Assembly: GCF_964204645.1 (NCBI RefSeq)
Contig: NC_134030.1
Span: 10,290,278-10,354,277, forward strand
Reading direction: 5' to 3'
Length of the DNA: 64,000 nt
Source of the DNA: Tubulanus polymorphus
Lineage: Eukaryota; Nemertea; Palaeonemertea; Tubulaniformes; Tubulanidae
The translations under genes were made by a program, and so were the position numbers. Of this stretch, positions 26,301-37,646 are shown in pieces; the first letter of the stretch is position 1, and the number at the start of each line of letters is the position of its first letter. The notes under the pieces were generated by a model. The model saw only the letters and a list, made by a program, of their open reading frames with translations. It was not told the DNA's origin and did no database searches.

Positions 26301-27463
26301 GAGGGTCTTGCGAGATTCGTAATTTTAATTGCCTCTCATATGTAAGGGTATTTTATCAAATAACGGGCACAATTTTGTTGGATAAAAAATCGAAAAAAGA
26401 CCCTCTGCCAAAAAGGCATTATTTTGAAAAATGGGCATTTTTTATCTCACGGATATTGTTTTGGCCAAAATCATTGAATGTTAGAATTTGAAATCCAAAT
26501 AACGCACGTAAATGTGGGTTCATTTGATCTTGGGTTGATAAGAATATTCCAGTATGCAGTCGATCCATCTAGAAATACAGTATTCCACTTGCCACGTAAA
26601 TGTGGGTTCATTTGATCTTGGGCTGATAAGAATATTCCAGTATGCAGTCGATCCATCTAGAAATACAGTCTATTCCACTTGCCAGTCTATATCACATATT
26701 CCAGACAAAATGTTTGAAATTTTCCTATTCCAATTCATATATGATTGACTGCCCTGAAATTTGCAAGCCTCTGAGAAAATATATATCGGTCAGGCGAGAT
26801 CAAAGCAAGCGGAGTCTTGCCTCTTGGCCCCTGAAATTCTAGGCCCTTCAAGCCGAAATAAGTTCACTTCAAATTTGCAATACTTATCACTCGGGCCAGT
26901 TGCTCAAAAGTTGGTGAGAGTTAACCAGTGGATAGTTGATGTAGTGACATTCGAAAGTTCATAGTTACTACAGTATTTATCCGCTGGTTATCTTTAACAA
27001 ACTTCTGAGCAACCAGCCCAAAACTATGTGTAACTTGCACCATCGTAGAATAACCACACTTGGATTTGGTGGATGGATAATTTCTATATATATATATATA
27101 TATATAGAACGCATTATATACATATCTAAAAGTTGAAAAACAAACTGAAAAGTTTCATTTTGGTTTTTGACTCTGGATCCTCGAGGAATTTGGTTTTTCA
27201 AACTTTCAGATTTGTATATAGTGGGTTTTACGTAGCCGACTTATATATTTTAGTGGGTTCTATATATACATGTAGGCCTATAACGAGTGGAACCCGTTTA
27301 ATCTGGATCGGTTGAATCCAAATTTTTACCAAATCTCAATAGTATTTATCGTCCATCCATACACGTAAATGTATTTAAAATGTAATGTTCGATGCGGATT
27401 TCTTTTAAACTGTGGATGGACTTTGTCGTTCCCAAATGATCCGAAATTAAGCGGGTAATGCTG

Positions 27464-27496
<33 letters not shown>

Positions 27497-30400
27497 ACTC
27501 ACGAAATAGTGATGCGAGTTCTTGCGAATCAAACGCGATCGCTGCCTGTGAACGCCAAGCGTCTTTTCTCTGATCTACCAGTGTGTGTGTGTGTTTTTCA
27601 GGAGCACGGTCAGTGGGTTTCGTCTGGTATTGGGTTACATCAACTCGCTCTCAGTGAAAAGGTGAGCATCGCGCGTTCTTAACCTGTGCCTCACGCGTCG
27701 GGGTTCGTCGTTGCTGTAACCCTCTGCTGCGTCGTTCATCTCCCTCAGTCCTTTTAACAGAGTTCGTAGAGTGAGTTTCTAAATCCTTTCAGTGCGGTGT
27801 ATAAATCGGTAATTGACTTTGCTAGTACACCGCACGGCGGTGTATTGATGTAATTGGTAAAAGTTTTTACCTCCAATGAAAGATGGCAGCACCTGTCAAA
27901 CACAGTTAGATATAAGTAACTAATGATACACTGCTCTGCGGCGTAGACACATTATAGTGGATGCCTGTTAGTCGATGCACTGGAACGGAATTTTTCAAAA
28001 ATTTTCACATTATCTCCCGCACTTTAGGGCATTAATTAGTCATCCCTTTCAGTGCTGACTTATTGATATCCGAAAGTGCTGGAGATGATTTGAAAATTCA
28101 AAAAAATTCCACCGTCTACACTGTGGTACAGTGTATCGTAAGTGACTAAAATTTCACTATGTTTGACAGGTGCTGCCATCTTTCAATAGAGATAGAAAAC
28201 TAATTACTAATAACATGAATACAGCACGATGCGGTGTACCAGCAAGATCTATCACCTATTTATACACGGCACTGCGATGTAGATGTAGATGCACCGAAAG
28301 GGTTAAAAGTTCTTATCTTAAACCTCAGCCTTACCACTACGAACCCTGTTGATAAGGTTTCCTTTCCCACATATTTGACATTGGAAATCATTCTTATCAT
28401 CGCTATCATCATTGACTTCATCACTCGCGGGAAAATAGTTTTACTCTGCATATCGATTCATATTTGCACTATTTTTCATACGCAATGAAAGCTAAAATCT
28501 TCGAATTGTCGTTTTTCTTATGATTACTGAAACGGGCGGGGTCAGTTGACACATAATTATATACGGAGATTGATTGAATTTTTTTAACCCATTAGGACTC
28601 AGGAATTTCATTTATATAGCATCTATTACAGATGATCATCAACTGCGGGTTCTGCTCATTAAACCTGGAATACTCAGTCTATCAATCATGTTAACTGAGT
28701 ACTCCTGTAAGACCGATTCTGGTGACAGCTGTCATGTCCCCTTTCGGATGAGACTGGCGACAGATTTTGAATTACGTCGTATAACTGTGGATTGTTGCAT
28801 TCGTATTAATTTTTTTTGTTTTTCTGTTTGTTTTTCAGACGGCCGTGTCGCGTTCTCCGTTCGCGTCCCCGGGCATATCGCCGACGACAACTCGACGTGA
28901 TCCACCGCCGCCTGTGCCGCCTCGTCGCGGTTCACCTTCGTCATCTCCTCACACGTCGCCCAGACTACCCAGGTACGTACGGTTCAATTTTGTAGTTGAC
29001 TGTAATGTTTATTTTCGATTTGACTTGAGAGCACATCAGGTGGCCTAGCTCGGTCAGTTGTGATAGTACATACCTGATAGATGTCTTATTAGGACCAGAA
29101 AGGACTTGTAGTTGACCTAAAACATTGATTTTAATCCATTTTAAACTCTATTGACGGATATCCAAAAAGTCTTCATTGAAAGGGGTTGAGAAGAGAAAAG
29201 TGACTCCATTATTTGATAGTTTTACAATGTTTCCATGCCTATATACCAAACTTCAGTTGGCAGGCATAGAAACATATTGTTTAACTTTCAAATCATGGAG
29301 TCACTTTTCGTCATTCAAACCATTTTGATGCAGAGTTTTTTGCAATCCTTCAGTACAGTGAAGAATGGATTAGAAAGCGATGTTTAAGGTCAACTGCCGG
29401 CCCATTCTGGTCTTATTAAGACAAAAAATGACTGAGCTAGGCCACCTGATAGCCCTCAAGTCAAGTTGAAATAGACGCATAGTCCATTTATTGATATTAG
29501 AATAGGGATCGTCCGCGTTATTTATTTGATCCATAGATTTCGTTTGATTTGTTTTGATTTGGTGTCCCTTATGAACCCCCCCACACCTGCTGGGAGCGAA
29601 ACAGGGGTTTGACTTTCGAAATCAAAGTACATTGAAATTGAAATATCGAAATATATTGATTGTTCCTCGTATAATTATACAATGAGCACAGATGATAATT
29701 TCCATTAATACAGTATAGTACAGTACAGTATGAAAACAAAAAACAAAGCAGCTTTAATGTTAGTACATTTTCATACGATGTTTGCATGTTGAATGGAAAA
29801 GGACTGTTTAAAGATGAGTTTTTTTCTAGTAAAGATAGTTTAAAGGCATCACACTCAAGAATAAAAGCAAATTCATCACCGATACGATTACTGTCGCATT
29901 GATCACATTTCCTTATAGTATTGATATTTCGACCAGTTTCTATTGGTAGGTTGTGAACAGGCTTTTAAATTGACAAATAGTAGTTAGTTGTCGAATCGGT
30001 AGAAAGAAAAGTAACGTTCTTGCCCCCAATCCGATTTAAGCAATCGGTATGTTGAGCTTTTGGGAGAAGAACTTATGTCTGCATGCCACTTTTGTATAAA
30101 CTGATCTCGCAAAGGTTGCTGAGAAAGTCAACAATTGAAAAATTTTGGCTAATCCATAAATCGGCAAGCCCGCAGTTTTCTAAAATTGTTTTAACAAACG
30201 ATTTTTCAAACTTGATTTCTTTTACTTTATACTAATTTACATTGAGAAACGTCCTGTTTCACCATAAACCATGACATTAGGAGTTGACTTTTTCAGCCTA
30301 CTTACAGAAAAGGAGATCGTTCTATACATTGCAAATTTTCATATCCCCAGACTTCTGATTCAAGTGTTAATTAATGTTGGTACAGTCTTCCAATCGAAGA

Positions 30401-32432
30401 ACTGGAATGCAATGTCTAAGTCTAACAATTGTTCCTTTACTTTTTTTGATTCAAAGAAAAGGCTTTTCTTAGCATGCACTTTTTCTACATTTCGTGAATG
30501 AGCCATTATAATTAAAGATAACCCCAAGGTACCCAAAATCTTAGACCACTTCAATTTGGTTACCGTCTATGAAAAAGGTAGGCTGACGCCGTGCTCATCT
30601 TTTTTCAAACACCATTTTGTCTTTTCAACATTGATGAATGATTTCCATAGCTTGTGATATTTTGAAGCAGAGTTGAGCAAACGCTGCAGGTTATCGACGC
30701 TATCAGCCAGTAAAATAGCGTCATCAGCGTACAATAGGACTAATAACTTCAGCTACATATTGGCGTTGCCATCTACTAAATCAATACTTTGGCATCCGTC
30801 TAGATACAAATAATCTTCAAGTTATAGATTGTTATATATGGCAAAGAGCACTGGAGATAATTTTTCACCTGGACGTTGTCCAGTGTTGCTGTCAAAGTAT
30901 TCTGAATTTAGCCCATTGGCCTTTACTACTGACTTAATATGAGAATATATATTCTTAATCACTTGGAGTACATTACCAGTTACACCCGTTGAAATTAATG
31001 TATGCCATGGTGCTCTTCTCGGTATTGTATCAAAGGCCTTTGTATAATCGATGAAGGCACAATGCAGCTTCTTTTACGGCTGAGAAAGTAATTATGTTCT
31101 CTCTCCGCGTTTGATTTAGCTATTCTACCATCAATGCAGACAATTTAGTACTTAAGGGCCCTACTTTGCTTATATTCAGACGGGTGTTGCCACCAACTCC
31201 ACCATCCGACGAAGAATGCCCGTCGCCTCCTCAGGTACCAGAGAGAATCAATCGTTTAGAAGGTGGTAAGTGATTTTAAATTCAATTCGAGCGCTCGGAA
31301 ATTCCGGTTAGCGACTAACGGCGTCAAATCTAATCGTCGTCGTCTTGTTGCATATTTCCTTTTTTTTCAGATTTGACGCCGACGACCTCGTCGTATTCGT
31401 TGAACGGCGTCGAGGTGAAATACAACGCCGCGTCGAACAGTCTGATCGACTTCGACACCGACGACAGTTCGGGCGGCAGCGCCAAGTCGGACACGCCGGT
31501 CGCGGCGCCGCGTCACCGCGTGCCGAGCGACTACGATTTTCCGCCGCCATTGCCGCAACAACGACCAAAGTCGAGCATGACACCGACGAGCAGCCTGAAT
31601 AATCTAGTTTGTCCCGAACCAAAACCAAGGTACAGTATGAACGATCATATACTATATTTCATCATATAGATAATAATAGAGCTCTAAGATGATCTCATAA
31701 CTGAGTAACAGGGTCGAAATTCAAAAAGTCATCTTTTATCATTTAGCTATTGGCCCTTGATATCCAAAATGCACTGGGAACTAATGCACAAGCATTTCGG
31801 AGTTTCTGAGTCACCTACAGCTTTTCTCAGTGATGTTGCCACTGACAAAGTTGAAAAATAGAAAACAAACTTTGTAGCTAAGGCCATACCAAAATAATGG
31901 TCTGTTTGCCATAACCCGACCGACCCGATTTCAAAGGTACTGAGTAAAACTTTTTTGGGGGGATTCATTGAAATGAATTTTATTTTTGATATTGTTTCCA
32001 TATAAAAAAAGGTGATAAATTTGTTTTTTGGCCCTAAAATTTTGCAAAAAAATATTTCTACCTACCTACCGTCTCATCCTGAAAAGTTGTGTCGGTGTTA
32101 CGGCAAACAGATAATTACTTTGGGATGGCCTAATTAAACGTTTACCATAACATTGGTAGACTCTTAAGAATGGTTTCGTCATAATTTTCGATTTCGTTTT
32201 CAGATTAAGACCTGATATGATGCAGCAGACGCCATCGCCACGCGGGCTGAAAGAAATGACGAACAAGGAGAACGTCGTCGTCGTCACGTCGGACGGAATA
32301 TCGCAGGCGTACATCGACGAACTCGTCGCCGACGGTCACGACAGACGCGCGGCGATCCGAGCGTTGACAATCGCGCAGAACAACCTGAAAATGGCCCGAG
32401 ACATTCTACGCGAGTTCGTGCCGCGTAGCTAA
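8330..32432 (+). CDS. CBL: CBL E3 ubiquitin ligase, long form with UBA domain (complete, 11 exons)
   Basis: Exons are 8330-8889, 10100-10246, 16879-17010, 21988-22125, 24868-25087, 25550-25714, 27602-27661, 28839-28972, 31180-31265, 31371-31629 and 32204-32432, giving 2130 nt and 709 residues with consistent phases. In order the protein has a TKB module (four-helix bundle about 43-172, EF-hand-like part, then the divergent SH2 with [11 protein letters not shown], whose phosphotyrosine Arg is R284), the linker with Y358 and Y361, and a C3HC4 RING. The RING residues are C371, C374, C386, H388, C391, C394, C406 and C409. A proline-rich tail follows, with PPPPVPPRR (SH3 ligand) and a YDFP motif (Crk-SH2 type YxxP), then a C-terminal UBA at about 664-705. 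Family role: ubiquitination and down-regulation of activated receptor tyrosine kinases at the membrane and endosomes. The ATG at 8330 is preferred over 8255 because the extra residues are low-complexity. The vertebrate His-rich N-terminal extension is absent. Having a UBA, it resembles c-Cbl/Cbl-b rather than CBLC. Confidence 0.96.
9118..9232. repeat. MITE family B, copy 1
   Basis: The ends are inverted: ACCAGTTGCACAGTC on the left and gaCcGTGCAACCAGC on the right. The interior repeats the words TCTTAAG and AGTGGTCTTA. Related copies lie at 23305-23452, 33189-33330 and, reversed, 42640-42766. Confidence 0.65.
9234..9362. repeat. MITE family A, copy 1
   Basis: GGGGCCAGTTGCTCAAATGT at the left end pairs with CCAACTTTTGAACAACTGGCCCC at the right end. 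Interior words AACCAGCGTATAAATACC and CAACTATCCACTGGTCAAC are also mutually inverted. 129 bp, starting one base after the family B copy. Further copies are at 26893-27020 and 60027-60155. Confidence 0.75.
9621..9780. repeat. Foldback MITE with about 60-bp arms
   Basis: The left arm begins ctatgtacactatactgaaa and contains GGCAGGAAACGCTCCTATCT. The right arm, ending at 9780, carries the reverse complement (agatagaagcgtttcctgcc) followed by tttctgtatagtataaatag. The loop is short. Confidence 0.75.
10312..10762. repeat. MITE family C copy interrupted by another element
   Basis: It starts aaccctttcggcgctgac, breaks near 10342, and resumes near 10498 with the family C interior (ctacaccgtggtgcggtgta, gctgccacctttcaat). 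It ends with acaccgcactgcggtgtag and tgcactgaaatggtt. The inserted 150 bp starts and ends with inverted words (tcacagttctgag / caactgtggaaccgg), which suggests a nested insertion. Confidence 0.55.
12340..12505 (+). repeat. SINE body, 5'-truncated or degenerate head
   Basis: Shares the central block of the full SINE at 19337-19680: ggcaagacactcatcttcattgcc, gaatgggtacc, gactcctgagcgcc and cttctccccaaggagagatgactgata. The tRNA-like head upstream is not recognisable. Confidence 0.65.
13807..13862. repeat. (TA)n microsatellite
   Basis: About 28 TA units with one TG interruption, in CBL intron 2. The YI-repeat reading frames across it are not genes. Confidence 0.9.
19337..19680 (-). mobile_element. 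tRNA-derived SINE, apparently full length with (ATT)n tail
   Basis: Read on the minus strand, the head contains an A-box-like TGGCCGAGCGG and a B-box GGTTCGAACCC at tRNA spacing, with a Ser/Leu-type look. A conserved body follows (GGACAAGACACTTATCCTCA, AAATGGGTACCTGGCC, GACTCCTGAGCGC, CTTCTCCCCAGGGAGAGATG). The tail reads AAAGCGCTCTGAGCAGCC and ends in about nine ATT units. AAGCT on both sides could be a short target duplication. It depends on a partner LINE for movement. The head is part of the SINE, not a tRNA gene. Partial relatives are at 12340 and 62003. Confidence 0.82.
19813..19928. repeat. Tc1/mariner-Tigger-like MITE
   Basis: The ends TGGAACCTCATTACAAC and GTTGTAACGAGGTTCC are inverted copies and resemble the AACCTCGTTATAAC ends of pogo/Tigger-class elements. 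About 115 bp, non-coding. Confidence 0.6.
20175..20220. repeat. CAG/CTG hairpin
   Basis: GTCACCAGCAGCAG is followed 18 bases later by CTGCTGCTGGTGAC, its exact reverse complement. The fold sits in a small CAG/CTG triplet tract, the kind prone to expansion. Confidence 0.65.
23305..23452. repeat. MITE family B copy with a 13-bp internal tandem repeat
   Basis: Ends as in the 9118 copy (aagtccaaaagtggtct at the left side, tgcaaccagcccc at the right). Inside, the 13-mer cttaagttgttgt is repeated about four times in a row (23350-23405), where the 9118 copy has one unit. Confidence 0.65.
23641..23846. repeat. MITE family D copy
   Basis: Contains gttcctgattttcagtattcg, cagaaatatgaaagatgtta and gattacggattaatttgaac, matching the reverse complement of the 4446-4666 element. 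The right end is decayed. Confidence 0.55.
26506..26684. repeat. 88-bp tandem duplication
   Basis: acgtaaatgtgggttcattt and the following 70 bases recur from 26594 with a few changes (gggttg to gggctg, and two added bases near the end). A recent local duplication. Confidence 0.8.
26893..27020. repeat. MITE family A, copy 2
   Basis: GGGCCAGTTGCTCAAAAGTT at the left end and aaacttctgagcaaccagcc at the right end. Same interior words as the 9234 copy (aaccagtggatagttga, ccgctggttatcttt). Confidence 0.75.
27784..28304. repeat. Two family C MITEs back to back in opposite orientation
   Basis: 27784-28043 is one copy reversed, and 28044-28304 is a second copy forward. Shared words in mirrored order are tcctttcagtgcggtgtata / cccgcactttagggcattaa and ccctttcagtgctgac / gcaccgaaagggtt, plus gctgccatctttcaat in the middle of each. 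Together they form a large imperfect palindrome in CBL intron 7. Confidence 0.7.
29010..29471. repeat. Long foldback element in CBL intron 8
   Basis: tgacttgagagcacatcagg and tggcctagctcggtcag near 29021 are mirrored by tgactgagctaggccacctg and atagccctcaagtca near 29460. Pairing continues to the centre (agtgactccattatttgata with atcatggagtcacttttcg; ccatgcctatataccaa with aggcatagaaac). The two arms of about 215 bp make up nearly the whole unit. Confidence 0.75.
29650..31105 (-). mobile_element. Decayed non-LTR retrotransposon (LINE) reverse transcriptase fragment
   Basis: Minus-strand frames, broken by stops and shifts, read as a LINE reverse transcriptase. Near 31060 is [12 protein letters not shown] (motif A region), at about 30900 a [13 protein letters not shown]-like motif B, near 30725 [14 protein letters not shown] (catalytic YADD), and near 30535 [13 protein letters not shown] Cys-rich end with [10 protein letters not shown] lies near 29870. 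The 5' part is missing and there is no continuous ORF, so it is inactive. Similar in layout to L2/CR1/Jockey-like LINEs; I cannot assign the clade. It lies antisense in CBL intron 8. Confidence 0.75.
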
Positions 32433-32446
32433 TAATCGGTTGTACG

Positions 32447-32490
<44 letters not shown>

Positions 32491-32584
32491 TATATATAAA
32501 CGTATGTAATAGATTATATACAGTATACCGGCGCGTCGTTTCGAGCGCCATGAAAATCGCTCCAGATGACTCGACGATGATATA

Positions 32585-32813
32585 CAGAGCTGTCGGCTGG
32601 TCTTGATTTTCGGTATTCGTTACTATTTCGTAACGAGATATGCTGAATTTGATTTTTGTTTTTTAGACGCGTATACGGAAATATGAAATATACGTTACTG
32701 AGCGTCTCAACGTTGATTACTGATTAATTCAGAACTTTTATTTCGATGAAATGTTAATGAAAAAAGTAATTCGATTCATTACCGATAGCACTTCTGTGAG
32801 GTTGGCAGCCCTG
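32585..32813. repeat. MITE family D copy downstream of the CBL stop
   Basis: Left end cagagctgtcggctggtctt, right end gttggcagccctg. The interior reads acggaaatatgaaatatac and gttgattactgattaatt. If the 3' UTR is long, this element is transcribed with CBL. Confidence 0.65.
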
Positions 32814-32889
32814 CAGGATCGGAAAAGTATTTGGACAGACGCGCGAGTGAAACGGTTATCTCCGATTGGTCCGACTGGAGCGGAGCCTA

Positions 32890-33029
<140 letters not shown>

Positions 33030-33188
33030 ATGATCTTTATTAATTTACCCGTCTTTATTAGGTATCATTTTAATCGAGTATAAGTAGCGTACTGTAGCGA
33101 AAGGATGGAAAAAGATTCTCGTCGTGGCCCGAACCCGAAGCCAGGCTAGGGGTCGTCCTGAAGTGACTTATCTTAGTTTTAGTAACCG

Positions 33189-33330
33189 GCTGACCAGTAG
33201 CGCAGCCGCCGCTTAAGTCTGAAAGTGGTCTAAAATCTTTAAGACTGGTCTTAAGTTGTTAGATTCACTATAGGACTGAAATGGTCCTAGACTGGGCTTA
33301 GGTCTAAGCCGTGACTGTGGAACTGACCCC
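33189..33330. repeat. MITE family B copy
   Basis: Shares cttaagtctgaaagtggtct, gactggtcttaagttgttag and the right end taagccgtgactgtggaac with the 9118 copy. Confidence 0.6.
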
Positions 33331-34249
33331 AGACTGATGAGAACATCAGAGTATGCTCAAAATCAGATTGATTTCTAGTTCATTTTCAATTGAAATGCAA
33401 TTTTAGACGTGGAATTGTGGTGAAAACTACTACTGAATGGTAGATACCGAGGTAGTCAGGTCTGAGTAACAATGTTTACAAAAGTTGTAGACTGTTAGGA
33501 TCTGTACTTTTTCATGATTCATCTAGTTGTTGATATTGATAAAGCGTATGACTCAAGAAAAAAAACAAGACGTTTCATTTGTCACAAACGCATGCGCTGT
33601 TTCGTTGATTCCTGGCTTCGGTCTGGCTGCTGTTCGGTTTTGGCACTAGGCGAGAGAACCGAATCTTTTTCGTCGTCTCGAAGAACCGGTTGGAAGGATT
33701 TCTCATTCGACCGTACGTTGTTAGATGGCAATACGTAGATAAGCTCAAAAATAAAAAAATGCACTACGAAACGAAGAATTTATCTCTAAATTATTGCCTT
33801 ACTGCTATAAATAATAGCGTCCTCTGTTATTATGATTATTATTATTATTATTAGGTCTATCATTATTATCAATGATATTAATATGATTATTATTATTATA
33901 CACTATGACTGTGATGCTGCCCTCTGTGTCTATATCGTTGTGCGTAGTTCGTCTGTCTGGCCGCATTGCGCGCGGCGCGGCGATGGAACAGTATTTCGTC
34001 GCAACGACGCGAACGAGAATTCTAATCGAGACACATGTGATTATACCTGTACATATATTACTCCTAGAATTTTCTCCCGTACGTCGGTAAACCGTTATTA
34101 AGACTAGGGGGTGATATCGCACGTGATGATACGAACGCAAGTATAACTCACGCGCAAAAAGAAAAACTTGCGGTGCAGATATTCATCATTATTACGATTA
34201 TTAATATTATTGTATTGTTTTATTTTTTCAAGGTGCTTAACTTACTTTT

Positions 34250-34296
34250 AATCTCGTGAGGAGTGAGAGTGCGCACGCACTCACTCTGAGGAGATT
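34250..34296. repeat. GC-rich hairpin in the CBL trailer
   Basis: aatctc...gagtgagagtgc and gcacgcactcactc...gagatt fold back on each other with GTGC/GCAC at the centre and only one or two mismatches. It could be a 3' UTR stem-loop if transcribed, or a small inverted repeat. Confidence 0.5.
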
Positions 34297-36242
34297 ATTC
34301 GGAAGTATCTCTCGATTCGGGTATCGTTTTTTTCTTCGCGCGCGCGACGGTTTGATGATAAATCATTCCGAGGACTAATACCGAGTTATGTATTTTAACG
34401 CGAAGTATTCTAACTGAAAAAAAAAAGGAAAAACATGTGTTGTTCGAAAATTCACTCGTCGATATTGTCGAGTATATAATCGCCTCTCTGAGTTAGTAAC
34501 GCAAATGACTGAGTTGTCTCTCTCTCTCTCGGGAAGTTCGATTTCATGTTTTCGATCGGCTTTCTAATACCGAGACGTTTTCATATAAAGCAACTGGTAC
34601 GAAAGCAACGCGGATCGAATCGTTTATTTATGTCTTAGCACAACGCGCATAACAATGATTTGCCTACGTCTTTTATTTAATCAAAGACCAAATCGCCGCG
34701 ACGCTTCGATTCGATTTGCAAGATGGCGTCGTCGACAGTAGTGATCGTCGATAGATCAATAAAACAAAATGCTGCTTTTTCAATCGCAGATAATTCAGGT
34801 TTAGGGTCTAGATGGTTTGGTCAATTATTAAAGGTAATTCTTACTATGTGATAGTAATCAACAGCGCACAAAGTGATCGGATACGAGTTGCTTGAGTAAA
34901 AACGTCTGTAATCTGGCTATCAACCTGCAGCCTCAAATAGTTATCGACTTTCAAAAATTTGGGATATCGTCCAAAAAATTTCAATCGAACGTGAACTAAC
35001 TGGTAACTGTCGGTACAAATGCCCAGCGCTGCCAAATGTTCCTGATTTTAGGTATTTGTTACTATTCTAACGAGATTTGATATGTTTGATGCGTACAGAA
35101 ATATAAAAGATGATACCGAGCGTCTTAATGTTTGATTACTGATTAATCTGAATATTGTCTTTCATATTTCTCGTACAAGAACAAGAAGAAAAGCTAGCAT
35201 ATTCCCTGTATATGAATTGACACTTCGTGCTATAACACGCGATCACATGAGCATTTTGGTCCATTCCCATTGGTGCTAAATGACCCGTTTGCCCCATCAA
35301 AAAACCAGGTCGCACCAGGCCTGGGCCAAACTTGAACACGGGTCGAACTATTGTGTGAATTGCGACTGGTTCTGGAAGTGACTCACTTCGCATTGTTTAA
35401 TCATCCTTTAATATCGAGCGAGTAGTTGACGCGTGAACGCGTTCTCTAATTAGACACCGACCAAATTTGGCTCAGATCTGATCGTCTCCGCGTAAACGGT
35501 AAATCCTCAATTTGGGTGGCAACCACCATAGTAACAATGAGAAATCATGGTTATTACTGACAAATTTCAAAATGTTCCCAGGGACTATCTTTCTTCCACA
35601 TCTATGAAACCCAGCCCTGGTGAATAATACCAGTATGTTTAAGGCTGCAGGCTGGTACGCGCTATTTGCAGGCTGCATTGTTCTATTCGTATTAGTATAG
35701 TACATTATTCTAGCTCCGGGAAGAGAAGTATACGAGTTTCGAAAAAGATGACGCACGTACTACCGGTACTCGACGTCGTCGTTGGCTCAACAGTCCTCCT
35801 CTCATATTCTTGTACAGCGTGTATCGTATATATAGAGAAAACTGTAAATTCTGTGCCTCCTAGAAACGAATACATAAACTTACGAACATCGGTGAAATAT
35901 GAAGATATTTTTGTACGAAGAGGAATTTTTCTTCTCGATTTTTTTTTTGTCTTTCTTCGCGAGCCAATGTTGTTGTGAAATGAAGTAGCGAGTACTCGCG
36001 TGGTGTGGGTTATGGCAAATGATTTGATTGAGGTAGAATTGTAGGATACCCTTGCCGGAATAACCACAGACCATGTTATGCATAGCCCAGGATGAGTAAT
36101 GTCAGCTAGATACTGGTCCTAAGGGATAATACCGGTACTCGTATAGCCATAGTAGGACTTAATTTGGATTAACTTTGGGCTTAATTTTATAGCATTCCAA
36201 AAAGATGCCGTGTGTGTGTGGAATGGAGAATTTGGAGGAAAT

Positions 36243-36509
36243 ATTGTTGGTATCTATGTGGCGGGGCAGGTCCAAGGGGAGGTGCAGGGGTGTGGATCCA
36301 TCCCCCCTGAAAATGTTACCCCGAAATTTCACTGGAAAAATATCAAACTGATATCTAAAATAGTTTGAATTCATAAGATTGTCTTCTGTATTTCCAAAGA
36401 GGAGTTAACGTTTTGCGATTAGCCTTCTTTCGGGGTGCCTTTTCATTGTATGATATGCCCTATTTTGGGGTTGAACCCCTCCTGAATCAGACCCTAGATC
36501 CGCCCCTGT
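36243..36509. repeat. Dispersed repeat J, copy 1
   Basis: Contains gggaggtgcaggggtg, atatcaaactgatatc, ttcggggtgcctttt, gatatgccctattttgggg and cagaccctagatccgcccc. The reverse complement of the same words occurs in the same order at 61677-61921. Confidence 0.65.
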
Positions 36510-36810
36510 GTGGAATGTTTGGTTGCTACAACTGCAGCCTGGGATGTTATATACCGTGCCACTATTCTGAGGGGGCCAATGGCTACACGTATCCCATCGC
36601 AAGATAATAGATGACTCGCAGAACAGCCAAATATTTCGGTTGGCCCCGAGCGAAAAAAATATTTCCAATCGCCCAGAACAACGAGAACCCCTCTTGTTCA
36701 AATTTCTGGCTACGGGTACCTGGTACTTGCATTACGGGCATTGTCTTGTTCAGGTAGTAGCGCTGACGACACTGAGCTGTCTTGTTCAGGTAGTGAGGCT
36801 GACGACACTG

Positions 36811-37072
36811 CACTGCCGTCTGTTCCTGATTTACTGTTTTTTGTCTAGAGAAATAGTGATTTGATGCAAACAGAAACGTGAATACATTACTGAAGGTCAA
36901 CTGTTTTTTGTCTAGAGAAATAGTGATTTGATGCAAACAGAAACGTGAATACATTACTGAAGGTCTTACGCAATAGGGATCAATTTGAACACTTTCTTTC
37001 GTATTTCTTCAACGAAACTCGAAAAGATTCAACTCATTACACTGATAGCGCTTTTCAGAAGTCGGCAGCCCA
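36811..37072. repeat. MITE family D copy with a 67-bp internal duplication
   Basis: Family D ends (cactgccgtctgttcctgat; agaagtcggcagcccag). The segment beginning actgttttttgtctagagaa is present twice in tandem (about 36831-36897 and 36899-36965) and the copies are essentially identical. Confidence 0.7.
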
Positions 37073-37646
37073 GGATTGAATGAATCTTTCCGTGAAAGAT
37101 TGTTTGGCGGCGGAAAATTTGCTTGCTTAGCGTTCCGCTTCTAGTAGTAGTACGTCGAGTAAATTTCGTATCGTTGAATCAGAGCAATGATACTGTACGT
37201 AGTAATCGAAAAAAATCAGTTTATATTTTTCTACCGCTGTTCGTTAACGTGTTATTATGTAGACCATTCTTCTTTTTCGTACAAATGCCTGTATTGGTCG
37301 TCCGCTATGTATTATATATGTATGTATCCGTTGCTTTTCTTCTGCACAGCTGACTAACGCGCTTTTTCTCTCGCTCATCATATATAGAGTAATGATCGGG
37401 GATATATTCGGCTGTTTTTTTTTTCGAATTCGTTACATGACAATGTTGGCTCCGCTCGCGACAATTTTCCATGTAAATAGATTCTACCCGAGTGTACTAG
37501 GTTAATTAAGCCAATCAAAAATTGATACCTCATTTCTATATAAATGAAGTTGATAACAAATTTTATTGCGGTTCACTAAAGTGACCCGGCTGATTAGGAG
37601 AAAGAAGAGATCATTCTATTTTAGCCTCAGCCTTAGTCGAAACGAT

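Larger units (their letters stand above)
25715..27601 (+). other. CBL intron 6
   Basis: Holds an 88-bp direct tandem duplication (26506-26684), a family A MITE (26893-27020), TA runs at about 27087-27105 and 27468-27496, and a pair of inverted aagcgggt words (27295, 27450) from a degraded element. No exon is needed here: the phase from 25714 to 27602 is continuous. Confidence 0.65.

Noticed and set aside
33805-34140. Asn-rich open frames on both strands
   Set aside because: They come from an ATT/TTA-rich tract; no domain or splice context.
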